From assembly GCA_903813345.2 (NCBI GenBank), contig CAIIXF020000009.1, forward strand, positions 9,170,030 to 9,234,029: 64,000 nt of DNA, given 5' to 3'. Source of the DNA: Owenia fusiformis. Taxonomy: Eukaryota > Annelida > Polychaeta > Sabellida > Oweniidae. The notes under the pieces are model-generated. The model had not been told where the DNA came from and did not search any database. It was given only the letters and a program-made list of their open reading frames with translations. The position numbers and the translations under genes were made by a program. This document shows, piece by piece, positions 45,316 to 56,055 of this stretch; positions within the stretch are counted from its first letter, which is position 1, and every line of letters begins with the position of its first letter.

Positions 45316-46969
45316 TATTATCAAAATGACATTTTTATCAAACATTCAAATGACTTGCTTTCTGCAACAGACTAGAATAGTAGAATACCTTTTACTTTTT
45401 TAATTTTGTCACAATTTTGTTACTATTGGCCTCAACCTAAATCTACAGTCCAGTCTTATATGTACATTGAACATGTAAAATACTAAGCATACATGTACAT
45501 GTACATGTAAAATATTACATACAGATTTCAAGTTAATGCTATCTATATACTGTCGACATCTATGATATATCAAAGGCTAATGTAGTTTATGCATAATCCT
45601 ATATGCTATTTTACATTATGTACATGTGACTTGAAACTTGCATCGTATGATTTTCAAGAATTTTAAGAGATCCCGGGGAGAACTCTTCACAGCGTATAAG
45701 TTTGTGAACTTATAAGGATTTATCATCTTACAGTCTAAAGCAATAGAAATATTCATTAAGTAGCCTACCATCTTCATTCACTAGGCCCCCATCCTCGTGA
45801 AGACCAAGCATGAGAAGATATAGCCTATCTAAACTTGCGAAAAAATGATACCAAATATACGACGTATAACATGTATAATGCAACATTTATGAATTTCAAT
45901 GTGTAACCAAAAATATACTTTAAAAATGTTTTCATTCTTATTTCAATTTCATTTCATATAACCTGTAAACATCTAACTGTCTCATACCATATTAAACCAA
46001 ACTAATTTAACATAATGTCTCAATCTTACATAACTATATTAGTTCTTAACTAACATTGTAACATCGTTGAAAAAATTAATATGACATTCAAATTGTGACA
46101 TTTTTCCACTGAAATAATATGATCAAATATGTCAGTCACAAATTGTATTGCAAGACATTATGCTTTTCAGCTTTTCTCATATTTAGTTCGACATTTTTAG
46201 TGCCTTTACATTGTAGAACAAATTGACTGTTTAGTTGAAAAAACATTGAAAAGGGACCTCTTTCAACGCTAAAACTGCAACAATAATTTAAATAAAAGAA
46301 ATAAATGAAATTGTCAAATCCACAAGGTCTGACCAATGAAGTTGCAAATGGCCAGATAGGATTAAAAGCACCATTAAACAGACAACAGATGTCCTTTTAC
46401 TTATTAAATGTACTTGTACACACTCATCATACATGTTGACTCTCCAGCTAAAGTCCTAGATAATGTACAGGTGTTTATCTACAATATGATACACTTTATA
46501 CAGTTTATATAAAAGTTTCAGATCAGAACCAATTTTTTAAACTAATCTCAAATATGACACCATTAGTATTTTCATCAATGGATTTCTTTCTAGATTTTCT
46601 CCAAATTGTGTCTGTAATGACACATTATCAGTTGTAACATTGAACAATCAATGTGTAACATCATTTGACATCATTTTTGACATCAGGTGTCAGTTTGGGA
46701 CATCAAATTATCAGTTTGTGACATTAAATTGTCAACATTAGGTAGGCCTAATTAAATTTCAAAACAAAACACAAACCTAGAGACAACAAGGCACATCTCT
46801 TTGCAGTGTTTCCTACTCAATACACACATGATGACAGGAATCAAGCTATTGCTGTGAGAAGCTATACTAAACATTTACATGAATTCAATTTGAGGACACT
46901 GACTAAATGACCATAGATAAAATACTATATCCTTTGTTCTAATGCTGTACACTTTAATGTCCTTTATGG
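45316..46969. other. AT-rich intergenic or 3' UTR sequence
   Basis: No reading frame, RNA gene or bounded repeat recognised. It may be part of a long 3' untranslated region of the minus-strand kinase-like gene, but nothing in the sequence proves this. Confidence 0.3.
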
Positions 46970-47168
46970 AGCTGTCACACTTAGGCCACGTGGGCTCATC
47001 AATTCTCACTGTGCGACCACTATGGAGCAGCCAGCAGGGCATGGATACGCGGTGGGCAAGACAAATAGTTTTATAGGAAAATATCCACTATCACCAAATA
47101 CAAAAAATTAATTAAAAATTAATGCCCAAAATTAGCCATGGTGAGCCCACATAGCTAATGTGACAGCT
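46970..47168. mobile_element. 199-bp hairpin MITE, AGCTGTCACA termini
   Basis: Left arm AGCTGTCACACTTAGG... and right arm ...CTAATGTGACAGCT are inverted copies with a few mismatches, both followed inward by GTGGGCTCA. No target duplication resolved. Confidence 0.55.
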
Positions 47169-47184
47169 ATTTTAAGATTGAAGG

Positions 47185-47460
47185 TGTTCATGTTGCCTTC
47201 TCTCACTACTCAGTGTCTCGTTGTATATTCATTTGTTCACTTTGTCTTCCTCTCACAACCAGGTGTCACATTGTATGTAAGTTGTTCCTTTTGTTTTCCC
47301 TAACTACTATATGTGTCACATTGTTCAGTATTCACTTCCTTTCCCCACACATTATCCTAATACATAAAGTTGATTGCTTTGTTTTCCACTCACAACTAGG
47401 TGTCTCATTGTATGTTAAGTTGTTCACTTTGTTTCCCCCTCACTACTGGGTATCACCTCA
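47185..47460. repeat. Decayed ~65-bp tandem repeat, four to five copies
   Basis: Shared phrases TTGTTCACTTTGT, CTCACAAC(C/T)AGGTGTC and ACATTGTATGT recur. The open frame across it is an outcome of the repeat. Confidence 0.55.
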
Positions 47461-47891
47461 AAGGAACTCTTTGACTCATTACTGCTCACTGAAAGATACA
47501 TGAATTATGATGAATAATATCCATTACTTTGAAACGGCACGTGACTGCCATATTTGCAATATTTTCCCTGAAATTAATGAAGTGTCTCATTTTCTTACAT
47601 TTCAAAGCTAGTGTCTACTTCATGCTTTTATTACTTGTATAGCATTGAATATGTCTCTATAAATGAAAATTAAACATGAAAAGATATTGGAGATTTAGAC
47701 ATCACATTTATTATTTCTACTATATTTATATTATACCATAAAATACCATGTGAAATCTGAAGGAAGAATGAAGATATGTGTATAAATTGTACATATGTCA
47801 AGACACATTCAAGTTATTCATTAATCTTCACTCTAATATACCTTGCATTTGGTGTTCATGAGCCATTTGGCTTATTATTAAAGATTATGTA

Positions 47892-48359
47892 CTGTAAAAC
47901 GGGTAATTTTGACACTGGGAATTTTAGGGGGTTTTAGCGCGGGAAATTTTAGCGAAATAAAGATTAATCTTTAAAAAATCAAATTAGCTTTGCTCACTTA
48001 TGGTACGGGAGAATTTAAGCAATATCATTGGTTGTTGAACCGTGTTCAATTAACACCTTTTATCTTTTAAATTTACTACTAATACTATTTCACTGATGGA
48101 TGGCTATTTATCCTTCAGATATTGAAAGAAACATACGATTTAAAAATATTTACCTTTTTCAAATTACAAGCCGGAAGTCGAGCACTGAACGAAAAGCTCC
48201 TTAAATACTAGTATTCATGTAGTTTCCCGGGATTTTGCAAATTTTTGCCCGGTTTATTTTAACCCCGGTTTATTTTAGCGAATTGAATTTTTAGCGAAAC
48301 TATAGCGATCGTTAACAATCGCTAACAATTACCCCTCGCTAACAATACCCGTTTTACAG
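47892..48359. mobile_element. 468-bp TA-flanked MITE, CTGTAAAACGGGTA termini
   Basis: Perfect 14-bp terminal inverted repeats CTGTAAAACGGGTA with TA on both sides (47890, 48360). Subterminal GCTAACAATT-type repeats near the right end. Tc1/mariner-like target choice; no coding content. Confidence 0.75.
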
Positions 48360-48719
48360 TATTTGTTTTTATTTGTCTGTTCCTTATTAATGGTTTATCA
48401 GTTGAATGTTAGGCACTTTCAAAAATATACTAAACAATACAATTAGACAGAGTATCCTATGCATTTCTAGGTGTTAGGTATAGTAGAGTGATCTTACATC
48501 CCTTTAGCTCATGTGCAGTCCAGAACAGAACAACACAACAAAGAGAGGTACAAGATTCCCATACTCTCTGACCTACAGCATACATTTTCCTTTCTGAATT
48601 TCTAGCCTTTCCATATACAACTTGGAGCATGCCAGGTCATCTCATTCGTTAAAGTAGAACTAGAACAAGGCATTAACATGCAAAATGTCACCTCCTGCCA
48701 TTTGTTATACATGCAGACT

Positions 48720-49719
48720 CAGGGTTCGAAATTAGTGTTGCGGAAGTAACGATTCGTTCCTTTATTTTCTCAAATCGCTACCTAGCAACATGCCCAAGTA
48801 ACGAAAACAGTTTCCTGACTTTTTTGAAATGTTTTTCTTTGGCACTTTTCGTCCTCTTTCACTTCAGCTTTTAGGCTATAACTTCTCAAAACATAAGATA
48901 AAGTGTTTACTTACCATACAGATTCTTATTTTTCTAAAATAAAGACTTAAAAACCGTCAATTTTCAGGTAAAATCACCGTATTATTAAGATACTTTTTGA
49001 ACTTCCTGTTCTCAGATTAGTGTGAGGGAGACATCTATTGAGAAAAATACTAGTAATTGCTTTCAATAAGCATACCCCCTTCAATAAAGTTTGCAGTTCC
49101 CATTTCACCATGTAGACTTGAAATAAAAAACAAAATCTTGGGGAGGGAAACTCTAAAACGCAACAGCTGCATAGATTAAGCAGGTTGACCTTTCACTTAG
49201 AGCCACTTAGGAATGTTTATCATTGTGGGAAATTCAAATTTGAATGTTGAAACAACATGATTGGCCTGTTATAATTTGGTCTGATCACATGACTACCAAT
49301 GTGTATGTTCTCATAAGACAACAAGTTTTCTCTGAATTGTTTAACTTGAAACATTCTTCTGAGGTCTTCTAAAGTTAATTCTGTTTACTTTTGAGTCAGA
49401 AAAATACTATCTTTTGAGGCAAATATATCTATATCTATTATTCTGAAAGTTTCCTGGTGTGATTTCACATAGACATGATAGATACATGTTCTTAGTACTA
49501 TCTCTGAAAACAAGGCATGAAGTTTCAAATGGTATCATGGAATAATAATAAATTTGAGATCAACAGATCGATAGACTTGTTTTTAGTGTGAAGGAAAACT
49601 GTGTCTATCGACATTTTTTCAACCGGTAAAAACAACTACCTTACTTTGGAATTTAGTTACCTAGAAAAGATGTCAGGTAACTATTTTCACTACCAGTCTG
49701 AAAAGTTAAGTTCGAACCC
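48720..49719. mobile_element. 1.0-kb hAT-like non-autonomous element
   Basis: Starts CAGGGTTCGAA and ends TTCGAACCC. The 8-bp TGCAGACT stands immediately before (48712-48719) and after (49720-49727). The CAGGG terminus and 8-bp duplication are typical of hAT elements; the right end appears to share its last two bases with the duplication. Subterminal halves also echo each other (AAGTAACG / TTAGTTACC). No transposase frame. Confidence 0.6.
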
Positions 49720-49736
49720 TGCAGACTACCAAACAC

Positions 49737-49753
49737 CTACTGCCGGATGCTGC
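49737..49753 (-). CDS. Possible last exon of the kinase-like gene
   Basis: After a 135-bp intron, TTCGAACAG precedes 17 nt that complete the split Gly codon, add SIRQ and stop at TAG. The phase fits, but such a short exon could be chance. The hAT-like element at 48720-49719 begins just 3' of it. Confidence 0.35.
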
Positions 49754-49888
49754 CTGTTCGAAGGATTTTGAAGATAAGGTATAAGATGATACCCTTTCTA
49801 GTAGACCCTCTCCATTGGCAATTCCACTCATTTTACTTTGTAACTATATTTCAAAACTTAACCACCACCTGGATTGGACAAATCCTAC

Positions 49889-49988
49889 CTGGACTAATGA
49901 GCTCTAAAGGTTGTGCTGCCGCAGTGTCAATCAGGGATCTCATCTGCTCCAATGTTAACGCCCCTTTTCTAAGTCCCTCCCCCTGACC
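49889..49988 (-). CDS. Kinase-like protein, penultimate exon
   Basis: Acceptor TTATAG, donor GTAGGA, 100 nt. Encodes GQGEGLRKGALTLEQMRSLI then DTAAAQPLELISP. Phase 0 in agrees with the exon before. It is short but its exact phases, Glu/Leu helix and flanking splice sites support it. Confidence 0.65.
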
Positions 49989-50751
49989 CTATAACAGATC
50001 AATTTCACAAGCTGACAACAAAGTTTGATTGATTGCTTGCAAAACAGTATTGTACAATATTTATTATAATATTACTAATACTAATATTACCTTCCTTCAG
50101 CCAGCTAAAATGAATGTTTTAAATGCACACACTCTACAGACCCAGTGCAATCCAGATAATCATATTTTCCCGATTATCATGATTACATTTACTGATAAAA
50201 TCCAGCCAACTTCCTGTCACTAGATTGCGATGGGACTGTACAGTGTGAGACATGCTACAAGTGATTCTATTTTACTGATGCAACATCTACCATGCATATT
50301 ACTAGAAGGGGCAAGGTCAAAATGTCAATGATTCTTCCACAAACATAATTTTCAGTTATTACAGTATTTGAAGCATAAGATCTATTTGTTAGAGAAACAC
50401 TGTCACCTGTCTAAAGGTGAGTGTTTTCACATCCCAAATGAAATTATTCTTCCATAATAGAAATCACACTAAAACATAAAACTAAACCTATTCTAGAACC
50501 TTTAAGCAGATTTACCGGAAGAACCTGTATATCTCTCTAATCTGAACAATTCTAAAAGTTAACACTTGGCTCGGTTCCACTTTATGCCACACTATTATAA
50601 CATGTGAGCTAAAAACCTCAAAATGTGAGCACAATCCCAAAACTTTTGACCAGCCCCAGTTGGCCCATTGGCATTTTGATTAGAAAGGTTTTATTGTACA
50701 TGTCATGCTAATATAATATAGTAAAACAAAGTTCAATCAGTATATACAGAC
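49989..50751 (-). other. Intron of the kinase-like gene
   Basis: 763-bp intron between two supported exons. No repeat with clear edges and no further coding sequence recognised. Confidence 0.6.
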
Positions 50752-50981
50752 CTTTTCACTGTCAACATCTAATTTGGAAGCCCTATCAGTAAGATCATCG
50801 ATATCAGAGTCGCCAACAGGTGTTGCTGTTTCCCCATCAGCTTCTTCTCCCTCTTTGTCAGCGGCCTTTCTTTTCTCTTCCTGGTACTGGGCAAGTTCTT
50901 CTGTAAAGGTCGTCTCATGTTTGATAGTATCTGATGTGTTATGTGTGTCCTCAGTATCTCCTCCCTCGTCCAGACCAATAC
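50752..50981 (-). CDS. Kinase-like protein, Glu/Asp-rich exon
   Basis: Acceptor GTATAAG, donor GTCTGT, 230 nt. Encodes GIGLDEGGDTEDTHNTSDTI, then a helical EELAQYQEEKRKAADKEGEE and DSDIDDLTDRASKLDVDSEK. A likely charged coiled-coil or disordered tail. The longer open frame at this site (other phase) is a shadow. Confidence 0.75.
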
Positions 50982-51039
50982 CTTATACAAGAACACAAAT
51001 GTGTACAAAATGTCCCCACCAATGGGTGATCCCGTCAAA

Positions 51040-51260
51040 TGGTTATCCTAAAAATGAGTAGACAAGACTTTACCGACACAATTTGAGGACGGAAAATCCA
51101 AAATGGCTGCCTTAAAATTTACCCAGAATGCCAAAAAACTAATCAGATCTAGATTTTCATACTAAGAATCATCCCTGAAAATTTGAAATTGATTTACCAA
51201 ACGGTTGACCTGAAAACGCGTAGACAAGACTTTACAGACAAGATTTTAGGACGGAAAAAT
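51040..51260. repeat. Copies of the 161-bp ATGGCCACC-type repeat
   Basis: Two diverged units sharing TAGACAAGACTTTA, GACGGAAAATCCAAAATGG and AACTAATCAG with the array at 57800-58480. Intronic. Confidence 0.65.
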
Positions 51261-51448
51261 CCAAAATGGCCGACAATAAAAAAGTGATTATGAGTTTTTG
51301 CTGATTTCTTTTTACAAAATTATCACATATAACTACTGTTAACAATAACATAGGCTTTTACAACAAAGTACACCTGAAATTATTTATAAAGCTAAGAAAT
51401 AGTTTAAGTATTAAAACTGAAAAACACCATTCAATATGATACAAAGTA

Positions 51449-51934
51449 CTGTAGATTGGGTTAATTTGGCGCCCGCTTTAATTTGGCGAATTTGGCGAAA
51501 TTGAAAAATTCGCCAATATAAATCTTCGCCAAAATTTAGAATGAATCCCCGGGAATTATCTAGGGTATTTCGTCGAGTGTATTTAGGTCACTTCCGGTTT
51601 AGTTTTTTTCCAAAAATATGAAAAAATGTCTCTCATAAATTGGCTCAGAACTGGTCAGTCACTTATTAATACTCAGGGAAAAACTAGAAAGGAAAAGTGC
51701 AGTATAGTAGCAGTATCAATCGAGGTGCAAAATGTAAAGGATGATCTCACAAAAATGTACAAACGTGGTGAATATTGCCAGTGGTCCTCAAAAGAAAAAA
51801 TTAACATAAAATTCGCAAACAACGCGTAAGTTAATTTAATTTTTTTTGCATATCCGCCAAATTAAATAGCCGCCAATATGCCAAAAATGGCAAAATCGCC
51901 AAATTAAGTAGCGCCAAATTAACCCAATCTACAG
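51449..51934 (+). mobile_element. 486-bp TA-flanked MITE with perfect 24-bp TIRs
   Basis: Both ends carry the same 24-bp inverted repeat starting CTGTAGATTGGGTTAATTTG, flanked by TA (51447, 51935). Subterminal ATTTGGCG repeats occur at both ends. An inner plus-strand frame at 51626-51829 includes KRGEYCQWSSKEKINIKFAN and is followed by GTAAGT. It weakly recalls N-terminal helices of transposon-encoded proteins; this could be a leftover exon of the autonomous parent. Confidence 0.8.
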
Positions 51935-52199
51935 TATTATCGTGCGCTAACTTTTCTTAAAACATTCAAAATGGCTGACATGACTGAGCTAACAGGTCCA
52001 AAACCTAATCAGATCTAGAATGAAGTGAGCTGAACAAGATATTGAAGTTTTAAAAGCAACTGTGAAGCCGTTTTTCTTAAAGTTTGCAGACAAGGATTTT
52101 AGCATTTGACTTCAAAATGGCCGACAGGAAGTAGGTATCGAGTTAATTTTTTTTCATCCACATCTGTATGCACTCATAAGTTATCCCTGAAAATTTGAA

Positions 52200-53380
52200 G
52201 GTGATATCTGTAGCGGTTTTGGAGAAAACTGCCGGACGTACGGACAGACAGACAGACGGACAGACAGACAGACGGACGGACGCGCCTAGGCCGACAATAT
52301 GGCCCCACACTATGTGGTGGGGACATAAAAAGCATAAAATTGCGATCATTAAAGAGAAATGATTAGGTGACATAGCTGACAAGTGGCTAGTATAGGTATG
52401 AATGAAGGACCCACGGTCCTGTGCTCACACAGCTTGGAACCTTCAGAGGAATGTATATCCTGACTTTCAAACAAAAATATTGATTTGGATTTGTAGTCTC
52501 GAACTTTGAGAAACTTAGATAGCACAGTTGTGTGACCTAGTTTGATGACCTTTGACCTTGAAAATTTTACTAATTCAGAGCGTAAGGTCTTTTGTGATTA
52601 AGCTGACCAAAATTTACATCCAAAAATCAATTTGAAAAATCAACTTTTTGACCTTTTGAAGGTCACTGAAGGTCAAGTAAAGGTCAAATCCTAAAACTAA
52701 TGTCAGATTTGAACTCCTGGCAACTTGTAGATGATTTTCAAAAAAAAATTGGTCAAATTGAAGCAAGTTGAAAAATAACTTATTTTTGCTGGTTTTTTGA
52801 CATCAATTATCTCAAAAACGGTAAAAATTTGATGCTGACATATATTGAGCAATATGTAAGAATGCTTAAATCTAGTAATGATGTAATTTATTGCAAGAAA
52901 TGATCAAGTATAAGGGAAACTTTGAGAAACTTGTCAATCACAAAACCTGCCATTGACTTTATACATGAGAAAGTTTCCTGAAAATGACCTAAGTTCTACT
53001 TTTTGTCAAATTTTATAGAGTAAACACCAAAAACTGTAATTCCAAGAGCTTTGAAATCTTCAGAGGACATAAGTTACATATACAGCAACTACTAAAAGTC
53101 ATTTGAAAGTTCTACTTCAACAAAGTGTCTAGTATTTACAGAAAATTTGACTTTTTGACGTCAAAATCCGCAATTTCTCGGAAACCGGGCAAACTTGGGA
53201 AACGGCGATGATAGGTCAAATAGGCATTATGGATATGCATAAAATGAATGTGGATATGACTCAATCAGAATAGCAGTTTTAATTTGTGCGGCCAATGTTG
53301 ACGGACGGACGGACCAACGGACGGACGGACCAACGGACGGACGGACGCCTGGTCGATCCCATAGGCTCACTGTGTGAGCC
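52200..53380. repeat. Composite repeat with (CGGA)n blocks and AGGTCA half-sites
   Basis: Two simple-sequence blocks of GACGGACAGA/GGACGGAC type (about 52235-52282 and 53300-53348) with a segment between that shares phrases such as AAGGTCACTGAAGGTCAAGT with the array at 59100-60900. Near 52300 a palindromic ACTATGTGGTGGGGACAT end stands. No coding content; frames rich in SVRPSV are microsatellite translations. Confidence 0.6.
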
Positions 53381-53399
53381 AAAAACCTTTATAAAATGT

Positions 53400-53860
53400 A
53401 TGAAATACCTTAATGGAGAGTATGAAATACCTTGATGGAAAGCATGAAATACCTTGATGGAAAGCATGAAATACCTTGATGGAAAACATGAAATACCTTG
53501 ATGGAAAACATGAAATACCTAAATGGAAAGTATGAAATACCCTGATGGAAAGTATGAAATACCCTGATGGAAAGCATGAAATACCTTGATGGAAAACATG
53601 AAATACCTAAATGGAAAGTATGAAATACCTTGATGGAAAACATGAAATACCTTGATGGAAAACATGAAATACCTAAATGGAAAAAATGAAATACCTTGAT
53701 GGAAAGCATGAAATACCTTGATGGAAAACATGAAATACCTAAATGGAAAGTATGAAATACCTTGATGGAAAGTATGAATACCTTGATGGAAAGCATGAAA
53801 TACCTTGATGAAAAGTATAAAATAATTTGGTGGAAAGCATGAAATACCTTGATGGAGGAT
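53400..53860. repeat. 22-bp minisatellite, about 20 copies
   Basis: Unit TGAAATACCTTGATGGAAAG plus CA, with TAAATGG and CCTGATGG variants. Because 22 is not a multiple of three and the unit has no minus-strand stop, two overlapping open frames of 121 and 128 aa arise on that strand; I treat them as non-coding. It lies in an intron of the kinase-like gene. Confidence 0.9.
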
Positions 53861-54004
53861 CTGACTGATTGACTTATGTGTCAAATGCTTAAAAAATCCT
53901 CGTATAGTACATGAATATTTGTACCAAAGAGTTCACTCAAATTACTCCAATTTTAGACATTAAATATTTTACTCCATTAAGTTTTGCACGAAAGTTGAGC
54001 CTAC

Positions 54005-54109
54005 CGAAAGCTTCATCATCTTTGTCAACATAGTCCCCACTAAATGGATCATCATCATCGTAGATGGTCATCTCACGACCAGAGCTAGCAGATTCTGCAC
54101 GAGCCGATG
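54005..54109 (-). CDS. Kinase-like protein, acidic exon
   Basis: Acceptor CATTTTAG, donor GTAGGC, 105 nt. Encodes ASARAESASSGREMTIYDDD then DPFSGDYVDKDDEAFG, an acidic stretch. The open frame on both sides is intron. Confidence 0.75.
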
Positions 54110-54445
54110 CTAAAATGTGTTGCATGTTTAAAGATGTTAAAGCAATATTTAGATAATAATATAATATCAAAATTATAACATAATTTCAGGAAAAAATCAT
54201 ACACTCAAAAACTAAATAAACAAAGTATCCCGAATCATCAAAACACAGATACAATTGTCTAATACCTGTTCTTATATTTGTCTGTTTTTCCTCTTACATT
54301 TCTCTAAAAATCTGTTTCATGCCAAATATTGGAAAAAAAGTTTGAAAGTTATGAATTTTCATTTAAAATAAATGGATCATTTGATTTTCACACTTGAAAT
54401 ATTACGTACAACACTATAGTTAAAAGGCATCTGGTAGAAACCTAC

Positions 54446-54636
54446 CTTTTTGTGCAAGGTCCTCAATTGGCACTGCTTGGGGTTGGGGTGTGTCAGAGGG
54501 AGCCACTGTTGTTAAGATAGGAGGTGAAGCCCTAGCTTGAGGCTGATTGGCTGCCAATACAGGTGAACTGGCTGGGGAGTTCTTTAGAATGCCAGTCTTC
54601 TGGCCTTGGTTACATGTGGGCGATGGCTGCTTTGGT
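54446..54636 (-). CDS. Kinase-like protein, Pro/Ser-rich exon
   Basis: Acceptor ATTCCAG, donor GTAGGT. 191 nt encoding a low-complexity Pro/Ser/Ala/Gln linker (GILKNSPASSPVLAANQPQA, then PIEDLAQK). Phase 2 in and 1 out, exact with neighbouring exons. No domain recognised. Confidence 0.75.
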
Positions 54637-54884
54637 CTGGAATTACAAAGAAAATTGCTGCAATTGTCATGCTTCAAGAACAAGTGATAAATCACACTTT
54701 AAAGAGCAAAATGGCCACCCTGTAGTTTACCCAGCATGCCCCGAACCTAATATCAGATCTTGGCACTAGTCTGTGTAAAAAGTTCAATGGATAATAGCAG
54801 TTTTCCTGAAATTTTACTGACAAGATTTATGTGGTTCCCACCCAAACATACTATCAATTATCACACTATCAGTTATCACTGCAC

Positions 54885-54995
54885 AGGCATGTGATACAGG
54901 AAATATTCCACGAAAGGTAATACTGTATCATCCACGAAAGTGAAGCTTGAGTGGTGATACATTGTTACCCGAGTGGAATATTTCCTTTATCACAT
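54885..54995. repeat. Inverted repeat near Crypton 3' flank
   Basis: GTGATACAGGAAATATTCCAC and, inverted, GTGGAATATTTCC...TATCAC face each other. Motifs such as GTGTGATGACGATTTTATCA follow at 55020, and ATCACACGGATATGAG-type motifs occur beyond the other side of the recombinase gene (57270-57360), so both may be terminal parts of one element. Confidence 0.45.
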
Positions 54996-55348
54996 AAGCT
55001 GAAACGTGTGATGACGATTTTATCACATGTCTAGGAATTTTGACGAAGCATATTGATTTGGTCATTATGATTGTGTTCAGTAGTCTGTACTCCTGGTAAC
55101 TATTATAATTTTGATATAATATATACAGAATATCACATCATTTTGAGTGATATCATTTTTATCGCCGAGTTGATATCAATCACCTTGTGATGTTCTGATC
55201 CAATTTCCAGGACATTGGCAGACAATATAAACTAGAAATTAGAATATCAATTGAATATTTGAAACACTTTATTATAACAATTAAAAGTGAATAAAATGAA
55301 CATGTAAAAATTGTTTTTTTGTCAGTTTTATGTCAGCAACAGTTAATA

Positions 55349-55650
55349 TTATTGTGACTGTGACGAGTCACTGCTCACTACTAGCCTCCCCCTGCGAGAG
55401 GTCTTATTATGTGAATGTGATTGAACTGGTGGGACCATAATATTAAAAGTGCCCCCAGAAATGTTGGCATTCTGGAATAGTGATCCTAATGGGCTCCGGC
55501 TGGTAGATGCAATAGATGAGCTACTTGCAGATTGTATATCTGACACAGATTTATGATGCATATTAGATTGCATTTTGCTGTATCCAGGATCAAAATTGCT
55601 TAAGGCATGGCTTGCTTCCTTGTGTTCATCGAGATCCATGTCATTATACG
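55349..55650 (-). pseudogene. Out-of-frame C-terminal tail of the recombinase
   Basis: A minus-strand frame (DLDEHKEASHALSNFDPGYS ... SLFQNANISGGTFNIMV) resembles the usual tail of KIAA1958-like recombinases but is one base out of phase with exon 2 near 55640-55650. A single-base change probably separated the tail; the catalytic residues lie before the break, so function is uncertain rather than excluded. A sequencing error could also explain it. Confidence 0.55.
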
Positions 55651-55796
55651 GTAATTGGAAATAGATTTTAGATTCTTGTGGCCACTAATCTGTGCAATAT
55701 TTGTGTCTGCAACATTGTGTTTCTTGAGGGTTTTAATAGTGGTCTTTCTGCTGGTGTGATTTGCAATTTTGGCCCCAGGGGTACTGTTGATTCCGG
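55600..55796 (-). CDS. Crypton-type tyrosine recombinase, exon 2
   Basis: Acceptor TATTTTCAG at 55797. Encodes AGINSTPGAKIANHTSRKTT then IAQISGHKNLKSISNY. These carry the rest of the catalytic set: H-x-x-R (HTSR), the GH motif and the candidate nucleophile Tyr. The frame then leaves the usual family tail and stops at TAA 55602-55600. With exon 1 it gives 390 aa. The expected tail lies in another frame just downstream. Confidence 0.75.
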
Positions 55797-56055
55797 CTGA
55801 AAATATAGAAATTCCGAAAATTAGATTCCTTCCAAAATTTAGATTTTTGATTGAATTCTAAAGATACGAAGATTAGAGGATACTGTATAATAGTATTCTA
55901 TAATCTAAATAAATGGTTTTTCTGGTTAAAATTATACTTATGCATCCGACTCATTTTGGCTTCATATTAGCCTTTCACAGATTATCGACAAACACTGTTC
56001 ACTTAGTTAATAGTTTGAAACTGTTTTTATGTAAAATGATGTGAAATGAAATTAC

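Noticed and set aside
50769-51038. 89-aa minus-strand frame MTGSPIGGDI...
   Set aside because: It is out of phase with the supported exon 50981-50752, whose frame links correctly to exons on both sides.
53410-53884. 121- and 128-aa minus-strand frames of repeated HQGISCFPSRYF
   Set aside because: They overlap each other in different frames of the same 22-bp repeat and lie in an intron; no independent sign of coding.
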